Origin: Hydractinia symbiolongicarpus
Lineage: Eukaryota > Cnidaria > Hydrozoa > Anthoathecata > Hydractiniidae
Length of the DNA stretch: 64,000 bases
NCBI RefSeq assembly: GCF_029227915.1
Contig: NC_079886.1
Span: forward strand, 19,942,501 to 20,006,500
Reading direction: 5' to 3'
The notes beneath the pieces were generated by a model. The model worked only from the letters and a program-made list of their open reading frames with translations, did no database searches and was not told the origin of the DNA. A program made the translations under genes and the position numbers. Positions 35,461-47,088 of the stretch are shown piece after piece; positions within the stretch are counted from its first letter, which is position 1; each line of letters begins with the position of its first letter.

Positions 35461-37835
35461 AGTGTTTGGTAGATTGATAAAAACATATGAACTAAAGTAA
35501 TCCATAGCCAAAAGAGATTTTAAGTCACAAAAACATTAGTATTTGAATAAAAAATAAAATACAACATGCAAAAGAAAATGTAGAGATATCACGTGAACTT
35601 GTTTGTCAAGAAAGAGTTGATGATGATTCGGGAGTGGTGTTTAGTGGATTTATTTTATTTTTGTCTGAACTCAGGATTGGAGATAATTGCCACGGTGAGT
35701 TTTGTTACCTGTTTGTAGATTTAGAGAATGTATACATTTTTATGTACACTATGTTGCGCGCGTATAGTTCTGGAATATTGGCATCTAACAGTCTCCCAAT
35801 GGATGTCTTTCTTGCTGAATGATTTACTTCTTTTCTTTCGACACCATATCTATTAGTTTAAAACTCATTTTAGAACTTAGATTTTGTGTAGACATTTTAC
35901 AGCGTTCAAATTTTACGACAGATGTTAACTATTTTTTTTGTTTGTGTTTTTACAATTTAACTGATAGCGCCCGATCACGTGATCGATAATAAGCCAATAA
36001 AATCTAAAAAGCAAGTGTCAGCAATACACATATTATTTTTGTCATGGCACAGAAACATCAATGAAACATTTTTAGCTATTCATGTAACGGTTATATTATT
36101 TTATTATTCTGACTTTTTTCAGTATGATGCCACAAAATCCATTTCGTTGTGTTCAGGTATGGTCAATAAAGGTCAAATCTTCACTACTCTGCAGCCGGTA
36201 GGCTACGACGTCTCTACATTGGCGAAAACGTGGGCCAGGTCCAAAGTGTTTCGAATTCGCTAGTGGTATTCCCCGGCGATTCTGCACAACGAAATAATTT
36301 TTTGGTTGGAATAAATATTTGCGCTGACGTCAGCAACAATTACCAAATTTCAAGAGAATAAATTAAACCAAATAACATAAAATCTGAAATGCTAAGTCCG
36401 CTGTGATAAAACTGAAAAGTGAAATGTCACAAATTCAAAATGCGGGACTGCAATATAGAAACAGTCTGTTTAGACACTTGTAGCAGTGAACTTCGAAATT
36501 AGATGTCCAGTTTCATTATATTTTGTCCATAATGGTAGGTGCTCATATTCTAACCAATTTAATTTAGAGTGGAGGAGAGTAACGCTAATTTAACATTGTT
36601 TTATTTATTTCAACTTTAGTACTTAAAGAGATGCAAGCTAAGAATTTAGGAAATGTTTTTCCCTATTTCAAGAAGATATGAAAATTTTTATTCCCGTTAC
36701 AAAAGTGTTCCTTCCTAAATCTTAAGGGTTTGTAAAATTAGTTTATATTGATCTGTTGCAGCAATAACATTGATCTGATATGAGATTTTAGAGCTCTTTC
36801 ATTTGTTTGCCTTAAACATAGGCGTAAATCTATTTATCTATCTTTAAACGTATATAGGCGTGTATTTATCTATAGTGTAGCTATGGCTATTATTGAAATG
36901 TGTGACCTCGTAATTGGAATCATGATGTTTCATTGTTAGAAAATAAAATACAAAATAAAAACATCATAAGTGCATAGCTTACTTAGTTCTTAATTAGCGA
37001 TTTCATGACCTTTCCCATAATACACATTAACAAAAAGACAAGTATATAACTACCTATTCGACTAATTAAATGTGCTGAATGAGATAGTTTTTATAGCTAG
37101 CTAGCCAACATCAAAGGTGCCATAAATACACACTTTAAATACACATTCAATAAATATTCATAATTCTTGTCACACTACCGCTACTAATATCCTCTATATA
37201 TATTATCCACAACGATTCTTCCAATATGGCAGTCAAAAATTATAAAACTAAATTTGTTAATAACTAAGGTCAGAACAGCAAGTGTAAACAACTTGGCATC
37301 CTGAAATTTATCTAAACTAACCTCGTTTTCTTGCAATGTTTTCATATTGCCACCACGGCTGATCATGAAAGGCAATATTGAAAAAAGACTTATTAAAGTT
37401 TTCTGAATTGCGCAGAATTCAAGAATGTTCGCAACAAATAATGTACATTTTATATCAGGTATTGAATATATAGCAAAATTGCTAGTTTTAGAATTCTTTA
37501 AAGGTAACAATATGTTTATGTTTCATGTACTAATACTGTTAAAATCGACAATTCATTTTACTTTGTTACAACAAATGACTCAACTTCTGTTTAAAATGGC
37601 AGCCGAGTCGCTATTTTGGTTCTAAGGATGCACCAAATATTGTTACCTGTAATGTATAGTATGTAGAGAAAAATGTATCTACTACAACAAGTAAAAAGCA
37701 AAGATGAAATGGAGGCAAGCGTTAAAGTAAAAGTAGCAACTTTTTCCTCTTCTGATAATTAGATGTTGGATTCATTTCGTTAGGTTCGATAAAACTTTAC
37801 CACAACTTTTATAAATGAAAACTTTTTTGCTACTC

Positions 37836-38037
37836 TCGTTAAGTGGGACCCCGAAAAAGTAGGACACCCGCTATATAGAACCTTTTCTTTCCGTCCCTCA
37901 AACTTCCTTACCCTTTTCAAGCAAAAACTTCGCTTAAGTGAGGCTCCGGATAAGTAAGATGCCGCTAAGTAGTCCATTTTTTCTTCGTCCCTTGAAGCAA
38001 AAACTTTACTTAAGTGGGACATTTATTGGAATGGCTT
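37836..38037. repeat. Degenerate pogo-like terminal block
   Basis: Repeated phrases 'cgttaagtgggacccc', 'agtaggacacccgcta', 'cttaagtgaggctccgg' and 'cttaagtgggac' resemble the multi-copy terminal blocks of cnidarian pogo-type elements. A matching opposite end was not found, so the limits are uncertain. Confidence 0.35.
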
Positions 38038-39789
38038 CATATTTTTCCGAGGTTGAAGAAATTGCATGATTCCAAAGAAATTTTTTGAAATTTTTGTATT
38101 GTTTGGGAGTGCTTGCAATATTATGTCTTTATCGACGTATTTGCTGAAGGTATTGCATTTTTGAGGCGGATTATTTTTTGTTTTTAATATTTGAAAGTTG
38201 CTGACAGTAATGTAAAATTGTTATAAAATGTTTTATTGGTTATACATATCGATCACATGTATTTTGGTTACCAAGTGGTTACTTTATTGTGTTAAATAAT
38301 CTCAAAATCTTGAAAAAGTAAAAAAAATTTTTGTAGCTGGGTCATCTGTACTGTTTATATTACTTTGGTTTATTAGTCATGAAGAGCGTTGTCATTTTTT
38401 CAATTCAACGGCGACGATGTTAAATCCGACATTAAATTAATCTCTTTTCTTGAAAGGTTAGGTTTTAAAAATTTGACAAAAAATGTTTATTAGCAGTAAA
38501 AGTGATTTTCTTTCCAACCAATAGAAGTTCTAGGAAGCATTCTTCTTTAAGTCAGGGCTATTTCTTGTCAAAGTACACATGCTTCACATTGTCAAATTTC
38601 ACATGCGCCATTTTGAAAAATTTTAAGTAACTGGTATTTTATTACTAAGGTCCCTTACAAAAACGTTTCGAGTTACAATTCGCATTGTCTTGTCACTGAC
38701 TGGACGGAATACCTGAGAATACTCTGGAACACTGGGACAAAATGAGCCGTACACGCTATACTTAGGGTGAAGTATGTGTACAAAGAAAATAATACTAGTA
38801 TGAAGTATAGGACGCTCCACAGATACTGTATTAATTGAAAATAAAAACACTGCTACCAAGTTGCAGATTTCGAAATTCTTAAACACACATGAGCATTTAC
38901 AATAGATAAATTAGATGAAGGTGAATAAAGTCAGCAGAAAAAGGAGTTAGTGAAACAATAGCTTAATGAAAATTTGACATTGTAAATGAGAAACAATAAT
39001 TAAAATTCTCGAAACATAATTTTTTTTGTTCTCTTGGGTCAAATGTCTTATCCCGATATTTTATCGTTTCCAATGGCAGAATGGCTCTAATACTTGTAGA
39101 TATGACAATGAAGATTTCATAACTCCCCGCCCCCGCTAATCCCCCCTTCTCCAAGATACTTCCCCTACATAGTTTTCCCTGCTAATTACCACTAAATACT
39201 GTCTGTATATTATCTGATTCACCTTCTTTTAGAAGAATTAATGCAGATGTATTATTGGGTTACATTATTACGTTAACTGAATAATTGAGAAGTGTAAAAA
39301 AGCCATCAAACTAAGCTTTCGTAAAGCTGTTCACAGCTCCTTCTTTATAACACAAGTTTCGGGAAATGTAGATTACAAATTATATCCATGTATTTTTAGT
39401 GTTTTCTATATGATGCCTTTTACACCGCGTAATGAAATTGAAGAAAGGTCTTAAATTTCGTACAGTCCTACATGTTTTTTCCGCAAAACGCAAATTTTTT
39501 GGAAATTTTATACTGTTCCATCTGTGAAATTAAACCTCCATTCAAAGCACAGGATTATTTTTCTGTCAAAATTTTAAATGTTAAATTTCGACACGTACAA
39601 AGAAAAAGGTTTTGGTGTTCGTTAGAATTGTTGCATAGGTTATCCAGAAGGCAAAGTAAATTATTTAAGCAATAAACTCTTTTTATGAATTTGCTAACAG
39701 TTTTGATTTTTTAAATTTTTGTTGAGTAGCCGAGAGGTTTTTAGTCAAAGATGAGTTTTAAAAATGTCCCGCTGCTATGACAACCATAA

Positions 39790-40310
39790 GGAGCAAGGTT
39801 AAAATACCTTTCAGAACTATAGATATTGACTATAAAATTACTCAAAATTAATCCTAATAATCTCTATGAAATTCTTATAATTGCAAAAGTTTAATAGCTT
39901 TAGAATTATTCCTTAGAACATGAAGCTAACTGCACAACTTTATGTCATCAAGAGGGCACATTCTGTTAAATTTAGACACGTGATTAATCCGAGTTCCCAT
40001 TTTTTCGTATGTTACCAAAGAAATGGGAAAAATTAGATTTTCGAGCAATTTTTACCTCTTTTCATGCGAATTAAAAACGGAACAATATGTTATATAACAT
40101 TTATTTATTACATGAGTTCACTCTATAACTAAAGTTATTAAATTTAAAACAAATAGTGTCATTTTGAAAAAATATCAAGCTCCCAATGTCATCACAGAAA
40201 CGTGCTGGTATAAGCAAAAAATTATAGCTGCCAGTTTATTCCCTTCTTAACGTAAAGTATACGGAATCTAATCCAATTTGCACAAGCCTATCAAAAGTTA
40301 TGAATAAACG
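39790..40310 (-). repeat. Dispersed repeat C, minus copy
   Basis: Reverse-orientation, diverged copy of the 3990-4580 repeat. Aligned landmarks (on the + strand here) include 'tagacacgtgattaatccg', 'ataatctctatgaaattctt' and 'acaagcctatcaaaagttat'. It lacks the G/C-tract end and stops where a LINE fragment begins. Confidence 0.6.
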
Positions 40311-40321
40311 TCATCATTGGC

Positions 40322-41250
40322 AAAAATAAAAGACTGGGTCTTAGCTCAAGTAATAAATACTTAGGTGTTAAACTCGACCAAAATCTGACATAGGGTGATC
40401 AAATTATGAATATTTCGGTTAAAATTAGGAGAGTTAATGGTGCGCTTTCTAAACTCAGCCACTATATTCCTCAACCCATCTTATCACTATCTATCATGCC
40501 ATTTTCAACTCCCACTTAAGGTATTTATGTAACTATGGGATCAGTACGATTTTACATATTCTCACCGTATTCTAATTCTTCAGAAATGTGCTCTTAGAAT
40601 AACTTCATTTTCTGAACCTAGGCCTCCTTCATCTCCAATATTTGTAAGGTTTGGAGTACTCCAAATGTTTGACCTTGTTAGTTCTAAATATTATTTTTGT
40701 TCACCAGTTTAACTCTAAACTTCCAACTGACCTTCATAATACTTTAAATTTCACAAAGATTAACAACATTTATAGTACCCGAAATAAAGCCTTGGGTATA
40801 TTAAAAATTCCAAAAGTTAACTCTAAATTCTATGGTAGTAATTCACTGTGTGCGCAGTCAATCTCTCAGTGAAACTTGTTCAGAAACTCTGCCCCAACTC
40901 CCAATTATCAAATCTTACACTATGTAAATTGAAGTCCCTGGTTACATCCTACTTTCTCTACAAGTACACATATAATTATAATACTGACTAAATCCTCATT
41001 CAATACTTTCTATTAAAATGGTGGCCTATATTATTTTTATGGCTATGTTGTTTTCAAAAAACATTTTGTTTTTCTCCCCAGTAACGTTTATTTTATTTAT
41101 TTTTCTGTTTATTGTTGTTTTTTCTTGTGTTAATGGTGGCCATCCCACTGTTTAGTTTTTAACTATTGGGATGGTCTCCTTGTCAATTAGATTAATTTTT
41201 TGTTGTAATTCTTGGCTTTTTTGACAGAATAAAGATATCTATCTTGGCAA
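40322..41250 (+). pseudogene. LINE fragment: 3' end of a non-LTR reverse transcriptase ORF plus 3' UTR
   Basis: Across many frame shifts the + strand reads SNKYLGVKLDQNL, KIRRVNGALSKLSHYIP, ILQKCALRITSFSEP, KLPTDLHNTLNFTKINN, STRNKALGILKIPKVNSKFY and AQSISQ. This is the C-terminal segment that follows the polymerase core in CR1/L2/Jockey-like non-LTR elements. The tail 'gaataaagatatctatct' (about 41227-41244) looks like a LINE 3' end. Truncated at the 5' side, as is usual for LINE insertions, and long dead. It is a different family from the LINE at 54.6-57.8 kb. Confidence 0.8.
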
Positions 41251-41500
41251 GATTTATTGCATATGACCTAATACAAATGAAATAATGGCGGCTTGAAATT
41301 TCTTGCAATGATTCGTCTATTTACAATCTTTTTCAAAAATTTATTGCAACAACTGCGTAATCCAAAAGTCTCTTTAATAACATTCGTATTCTGTCTGTCT
41401 GCTTGTGCACGAAATAAACATTGTGCGCGGAAGCACAAGATATGCGATATCTGAAGGACGGGCAACTCCTAGATCTTTCCTCAGGATACCAGCTAGTTAA

Positions 41501-41563
41501 TTTATATTGGTCCAACGAGTTTATTTATATTAGTCCAACGAGTTTATTAATATTAGTCCAACG
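41501..41563. repeat. Three tandem units of 19-23 bp
   Basis: Units share 'atattagtccaacgag' (first unit 'atattggtccaacgag') separated by 'tttatt'. A short local tandem duplication with few changes. Confidence 0.8.
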
Positions 41564-42672
41564 TACCTGATTACTAAGGTAAACTTGCGACCTTGAACTG
41601 TGTTATTTCATGCTAACGTTACAATTTTTAGAATTTGACACAATTGTAGTACGACATAAAGGGAATAAATAAGCTATTATTACTTCAGTACTACAGCCGT
41701 CATCAATAATTTAAAATCGAAGAAAGCATTATTGACTAAGAAAATTGTGTTTGACAATGTTCTGAGCAATATTTAGCCGTTCTATTTTAATTTCATGTTA
41801 TTACTAAATGGTTTAATAAATATATTTTTTTGGTTTTTGCACATAAGAAAGGAGAAGTATTGGAAAAGTCCTAAAAAGTCGTGAAAAACGATAAAAACGA
41901 ATTTGACAGCTAGCAAAACTAGATTAACCTCAGGCACTTTATGCTCCCCCCCCCCCTTCATCCCATATTGGGTTAAAGTAATTTTTCCATCCAATTTTAA
42001 TCCATCCAGGTCCGTAGCAAGTAAGGATTTAAAGGGTTTTTAAATATCTCATTAACCCGCCAGTTTCTTGACTAGTAAATTGACCAGCTTTTTGGGAAAT
42101 TCCTTAATTCTGCTCTCAGGTGATCTCTTGTTACCAACGCAAAAGAAGACTTATTTTCACTCGTGTCCAAATTAACCTTAGATATATGTGACATACTATG
42201 ATAACCCTGTATCTGTCTTAACGTTATAAATATTATCAAGTACGCCATACCAGAGAATTTTCGCCTCAACATCGAAAGCCAATATAAACAATGTAGAAAT
42301 GTTAGTGTGTCACTCATTTCTTTGTATTTAGCATCTTAAAATAGTCAGAATATTAGAATTCATTAGCAAAACATTTAAAAATTCTGCAAATAGGCCTGCG
42401 CTACAATGATTTATGTAAATTTACGTCAAATCTGCATTTCTTAAAATCAAGGCATTACATATGACAAATGTAGCTGCAAATACATTAACCTTTATAACCA
42501 TTCAATCCAAACTGCTTCTAGAATGTAAATGGTGTTTAACTTTAACACAAGCTTCCACGCTATAGCAGAAAAAGCATTTTATTTAACTGTATATTTGCCC
42601 TTCGTAACTGTGAATATTGCAACAAATTTTAACGCCGTTGTTAACCCTATTTTTTAGGGCTCCTAAATGCTT

Positions 42673-42712
42673 GGGGGTGGGGGGGGGGGTGATTCGACCC
42701 CCCCCCCCCCCC
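42673..42712. repeat. G-run/C-run hairpin
   Basis: GGGGG-T-G11 (42673-42689) is followed by TGATTCGA and a run of 15 C (42698-42712). It can form a very GC-rich hairpin or a G-quadruplex. The surrounding 42637-42860 resembles the start of repeat C, which also has a G-run/C-run block. Confidence 0.85.
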
Positions 42713-44494
42713 TGCGTAATTTCTACAAATGTTGTCCGATGGACTTGAAATTTACCACAAGTGTTGGCCAGGTATAAGTACAGTAAAAAATTTTTTGATG
42801 ACGTCGGCATTTTAGGTGACGACGTCATGAATTTCAATAACATATAGAAAAATAGCAATAATGATAATAGGAACTGTAGATAATATAACAATATAAACAG
42901 AAGTCACATAAAGCTTTTAAAAACATGTAAAATATTTCAACATATCCTTCTTGTCAGCTACAAATATTATAATGTACTGATGTTATATTTCTTAATCTGA
43001 AACTTCTCTTGTTGATCCAATAAGATATTATTCATGAACGTCTCCAAAAGATTATCATGGCTTTGCCACATAACCGTAACGGATTTTTAGGAGATATAAT
43101 TTAGTAATCCAGTTATGGTTATTGTTTTGCAATGTTGATAACGCAATGATTTTATTTCAAAAACATTACTGCAGGACTGCACTTACCTTGTTACAAGAAA
43201 TTAACGAATCATTAACGCGGTTGGCCACCTAACGGCGTTCATTTTATGCCGTGCTAATTTCATATCCGCGTTATTTAAGTGATACACTAATTTCTATCTG
43301 TGTTAATTTTCTGAACGTTAATTTTGTGTAAAAAGTGTAAAAAAAATTGAAGTTTTTAACAAGGAAAAGAATGTTTAAAAAGGTATTTAATAAGAACAAA
43401 TGTTTCTTTTTACGTTTTGTTTGATAATTATTGTACATCTAGTTCTACCATCACTCTCCTCGCTCTCGTTTGCTGGAGTTTTAACGATTTTTTTTAGAAT
43501 TTCCGTTAAATCGTGTGAATATTAGAGAAAATAGCAGAAACTGAATAAGAAATACTTGATTTTTTTTGAAAATTATTTCATGACTACATTAATTTCATGC
43601 GAACGAAAAGTAATTTTTTTGGAAAACCGCCTTAATTTTATGCTCCAGTATTGCGTATTTTTAAAAAACCTCGTTAGTTTTCTGCGCGTTAATTTTCTGA
43701 GTTGTTAATAAAGTTGTTTCACTGTAATAAGGTATTTCACGAAATATGTTGCAAACACTTCTTTCGTTTTCAAAATTATGACATGAGTTTTAAATCATAC
43801 CAAAATAAAATATCTACCTTATCCATAGCATATTCTCATTTTTAGTTTCCTAGTAAATCTGAGCCAGCATGTGTTTGTGTGCGCTATGTTTTGTTATATA
43901 AAAAAATGGTGTTGCCTTTATTTAGAAGAAAAATACATAAATAACTGTTTGGACAGTAAATATAAAACCCCTTTGTTCTGATATACATTAATAAATATTT
44001 TTGTATAAATAAAGAATAATCCGACATGTATTGTCGATTGTGATATGCATTAATGGACAGCTGGCTATCAAATCCATACCTCTACTTTTCATGCAACCAT
44101 GTAGGTACATTTTCGTACGTTTGATTATTCGGATTATCGTTGTCATGAAAGAGTCTTTAATTTATTATTGTATTGAGCAATACAGAATAAAGTAAGGTAG
44201 GTACATAAGAGGATTAGTGAAAGCATCCTAGGAGTAATTTAAATCATCTTAAAAAACTGCATTGTCCATTAGAGGTATTTCGCAATTTTACCTATTGGAA
44301 TTTTCTTAGAAAGTAGGCACATAAAGAAGTGACAACTAATATGATAGCTACCTTAAGTACATTATTGATAAGGAGAATATAGCGAAAAAAAGGTGGTTAT
44401 GCCTATTAAAGATCTTTTGATTTTCGTTCAACGGAGTAGATTCACTTTTTCTAGATGCTTATCTTATCGCTTAGCAACATTACTTGCAGTACAC

Positions 44495-44502
44495 TATATA
44501 AG
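44495..44502 (+). promoter_or_regulatory. TATA box of hedgehog-like gene 2
   Basis: TATATAAG lies 54 bases before the start codon at 44549, predicting transcription from about 44525 and a very short leader. Confidence 0.6.
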
Positions 44503-44548
44503 ATGCAAATTTAAAATAAAAATTATTCTTTGATTTGTAAAAAAAAAT

Positions 44549-45286
44549 ATGATGGGATTGGGTAGTGCTAAAGTGTCTCAGATGATTTTTCTTTTAGTAA
44601 CGGTATTGACTATATATGTTGCTGCAAAGCCAGTAGAGGATGGCAAATTCACAAGATTACCAAATGTAAACGAACAAAGTATTTTAGCTAGCGGACCGTT
44701 TATTGACAAAGCAACAAAAGAGGGTCTATCTCAGATAACACCGCAATACCTTCTAGCTACGCATAACAACAACAGCATGTTTGTAACGAAGGTATCATTT
44801 TTGTCTTATACTTCTTTATAGTTAAAATGGTAGGAAGAATGTCTGCTTAATTAACAAAAAAAGCTATTGGCATAAATGAAAAAATGATGATTTTATGAAG
44901 AAAGCAAATTCTACGGTATTTCTTACGCACTCTTAACCATCTCTTTCTTATTTTAGAGTTGTTATACGAAACTGCAAAAACTATTAGAGCTCACAAACAA
45001 ACAATGGAAGGATGTGTATACGCTAAAAGTTTTTAGAGCGTTTCAGGCAATTAAATTAGTTTCGCTGTCTCAAACGTCTCTGCATTACGAAGGAAGAGCG
45101 TTAGATGTAGCGTTACGCCGCAATAAACTGGACGACGTTTCTACAGATGCGTGGACAAGGACGGATAAATACAAAAACCTAATACAAAAACTTGGTAGAA
45201 AAGCATACGATGAAGCTAAGTTCAGTTTTGTGAGTATAACAACAGGAGTTCATGGAGAACATTTGCACCTTTCATGCAAGAGATAA
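44549..45286 (+). CDS. Stand-alone Hedgehog signalling-domain protein, gene 2
   Basis: Exons 44549-44791 and 44957-45286 are joined by a 165-bp phase-0 intron (AAG|GTATCA; CTTATTTTAG|AG). The product is 190 residues with a signal peptide (about 1-26). The Hedgehog N-terminal domain aligns along its full length: FTRLPNVNEQSILASG (34-49) and LSQITPQY (60-67) match the 'IPNVAEK.L.ASG' and 'ELTPNY' segments of vertebrate Hedgehog; the intron follows VTK; then SCYTKL (82-87), SLHYEGRALD (122-131) and GEHLHLSCKR at the C-terminus. Zinc ligands His124, Asp131 and His185 are kept. Cys83 and Cys188 are shared with gene 1. There is no N-terminal CGPGR, no Hint domain and no acidic calcium cluster. The next codon after the domain is the stop, so this is not a truncated sequence of a longer gene. 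A start at Met2 or Met12 would also be possible; Met1 gives the best signal peptide with the TATA box. Confidence 0.9.
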
Positions 45287-45391
45287 AAAGCGTAGTTGGA
45301 ATTTAATTTCCACTGAACGTTAAATTATTTATTTATATTTGCAAATTGTACAATCTTAATAGTGCTGTCTTTTTTTAAGAATATCATAAAA

Positions 45392-45397
45392 AATAAA
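45392..45397 (+). other. Candidate polyadenylation signal, hedgehog-like gene 2
   Basis: AATAAA 106 bases after the stop codon of the gene and followed by T-rich sequence. Confidence 0.5.
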
Positions 45398-46595
45398 TTA
45401 TTTGCCTTTACATTCACCCCCCTCTCTCCCTCCTTCTGTTCCCCAATGTGGATTTTCATTTTGATGAAAGATTGTAAAAGCAAAGTGGAGTGTTTAAAAA
45501 GACTCAGATGGCCATATACGTTGGCAATAACCTTGAATTTTTGTAAAACAACCAGTCAAGCCAATTTATCTCGACATGTATTCAACTTAAAAGTTCATAA
45601 ATAGCCCTTTTTGAAACTTGAAATCTATTAACTATCAAGATATCCGTCCTCGTCACCCTTTATGCTTTTATGTAAAGAAATTCTCGACGTGGAAAATTTT
45701 TTTAATACTTGCTTTTTCAAAAAAAGCAAGTATTAAAAAAAAAAAAAAAAAAAAACGGTCATAAAACCTCTACGTAGCAGACATTCAAAACTGGCACCTT
45801 TCGCCAACATCGATTTCAGGGCTGTATTGTTTTAATATACATGCTGCAGAGGACAGACATATACCGGACATCAAATTTGGCAGTAATTTCTCGTACCAAG
45901 ATGTCTTTGAGATAAAAACAAATCCGATTACGCAATGACGCCTATCTAATGTCTAAACTTCCATGCAGCATCTTCGTAATGAATCGAACAAAGTTTCGAA
46001 CGTCACAATGTTACGCGGATAAACATTGTTCTGTGTTTGGTTTCTTTTTTGTTACATTTTTCATTTGATAAAGTCAGTCAAACCCCCTGGTATTGAAAAA
46101 GTTATAACATTAAACATTAAAAATTCTATTGTTCTTTTACAGTTTAAATATTTTCTTCCCTAGACTTAAATTACAAGACAAAGGAACTCAGTTTACCTAA
46201 ACAAGAACAGGGTGCTTTGTTCATTTTTTTATCGTCGAAAAAACTTAAAGTTGGTAAACTAAATAGATAGCTACGATTTGAATAAAATCGATGATAAAAC
46301 AAATCTCACAATTATGAGATTATTTTTATCTTATAATTACAAATAAAAGACATGGTTATTATAGTGTAAAAATAAAGGATAAGGAGGTACAGAAGTTTAC
46401 TGGAAAAGTTTGCATCATTATGTTGCCTATGATAAATTAAAAGACAATTTTTTCTTTACCTAAGAAAGTTGAAGCAAATTTGCTATATATCTCAATTAAT
46501 CTTCCTTCTTCTCTCTCCAACTCTCCGACAGTTTTGCGATAAAACTTATCTTAAAAACCATCACAAAAAGCTACAAAGGTTTATACGTATTCTTT
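45398..46595. other. Intergenic between hedgehog-like gene 2 and the Ser/Thr-rich gene
   Basis: No gene recognised. It contains a near-perfect palindrome at 45697-45740 (arms built on TTTAATACTTGCTTTTT and its complement, two-base loop), followed by an A run. Confidence 0.55.
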
Positions 46596-47088
46596 TTGTT
46601 TCGCGCGTTAACGACATGGTTGTTCTTGTTGATTTCATTCGATATTCATGCCACAAAAAAGTCAAACTCTACCGCAGTGCACAAAATTAGACAAACAAAT
46701 TTTCAAACACCTCTCCATAGCAGACACTTTCTTGAGGTTGCGATGGTGTCCAGGGTGATGAACATAGGTGGTGGCAGTTACAATCTATGTGTGTAAGTTT
46801 TGAAAGTGTAATCTTGAGTATATTACATAGCTTTCTGCTCCCCACTCCATATGTCATTTCAGAAAATTTAATGGGGATTGAATTTTTTGTAGAATTTGTC
46901 GTCCGCAGCAACCAACATCACCATCTGGAAGTGAAAGTGAAAGTGGAACTACATCAGCACAAGAAGCAGTAACTATCACGTTTTGTTTTGACACTGATAT
47001 TCCAACTATTCAAGCAGAAAGTAGCAAAACCATCAGAACTACCCCAACTGTGGAAACCCAAGCTGTATCTGTAACAACCGTCGAATAA
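46596..47088 (+). CDS. Small secreted Ser/Thr-rich protein, family unknown
   Basis: Two exons, 46596-46792 and 46893-47088, fit together in phase 2 across a 100-bp intron (donor TGTGT|GTAAGT, acceptor AATTTTTTGTAG|AA), giving 130 residues. Residues 1-18 form a signal peptide (MFRALTTWLFLLISFDIHA). The middle is basic with one sequon (NST); the exon junction gives SYNLCVICRPQQP with a Cys-x-x-Cys. The C-terminal part is rich in Ser, Thr, Glu (SPSGSESESGTTSAQE) and probably O-glycosylated. After the stop codon the same frame stays open to 47219 and is still Thr-rich (RRTTTTATTVPQTST), so the stop may have shortened an older protein. No family recognised. The gene model rests on splice signals and composition only. 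Confidence 0.55.

Larger units (their letters stand above)
34981..39789. other. Gene-free stretch after hedgehog-like gene 1
   Basis: Contains the hairpin at 35373-35460, a possible poly(A) signal for gene 1 (AATAAA, 35546-35551) and a block at 37836-38037 with repeated 'taagtgggac/taagtaggac' motifs like pogo-type element ends. Open frames here (35634-35822, 35979-36263, 37184-37510 minus) show no domain. No further gene is supported. Confidence 0.5.
41251..44494. other. Gene-free stretch between the hedgehog-like genes
   Basis: Contains a three-unit tandem repeat (41501-41563), a G/C-tract hairpin (42673-42712) and a stretch at about 43190-43730 with repeated 'gttaattttctg/cgcgttaatt' phrases that may be a MITE with poorly matched ends. 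No coding sequence recognised. Confidence 0.5.

Noticed and set aside
42583-42891. Minus-strand frame with a GGGGG and PPP stretch
   Set aside because: Produced by the G-run/C-run hairpin; no other protein features.
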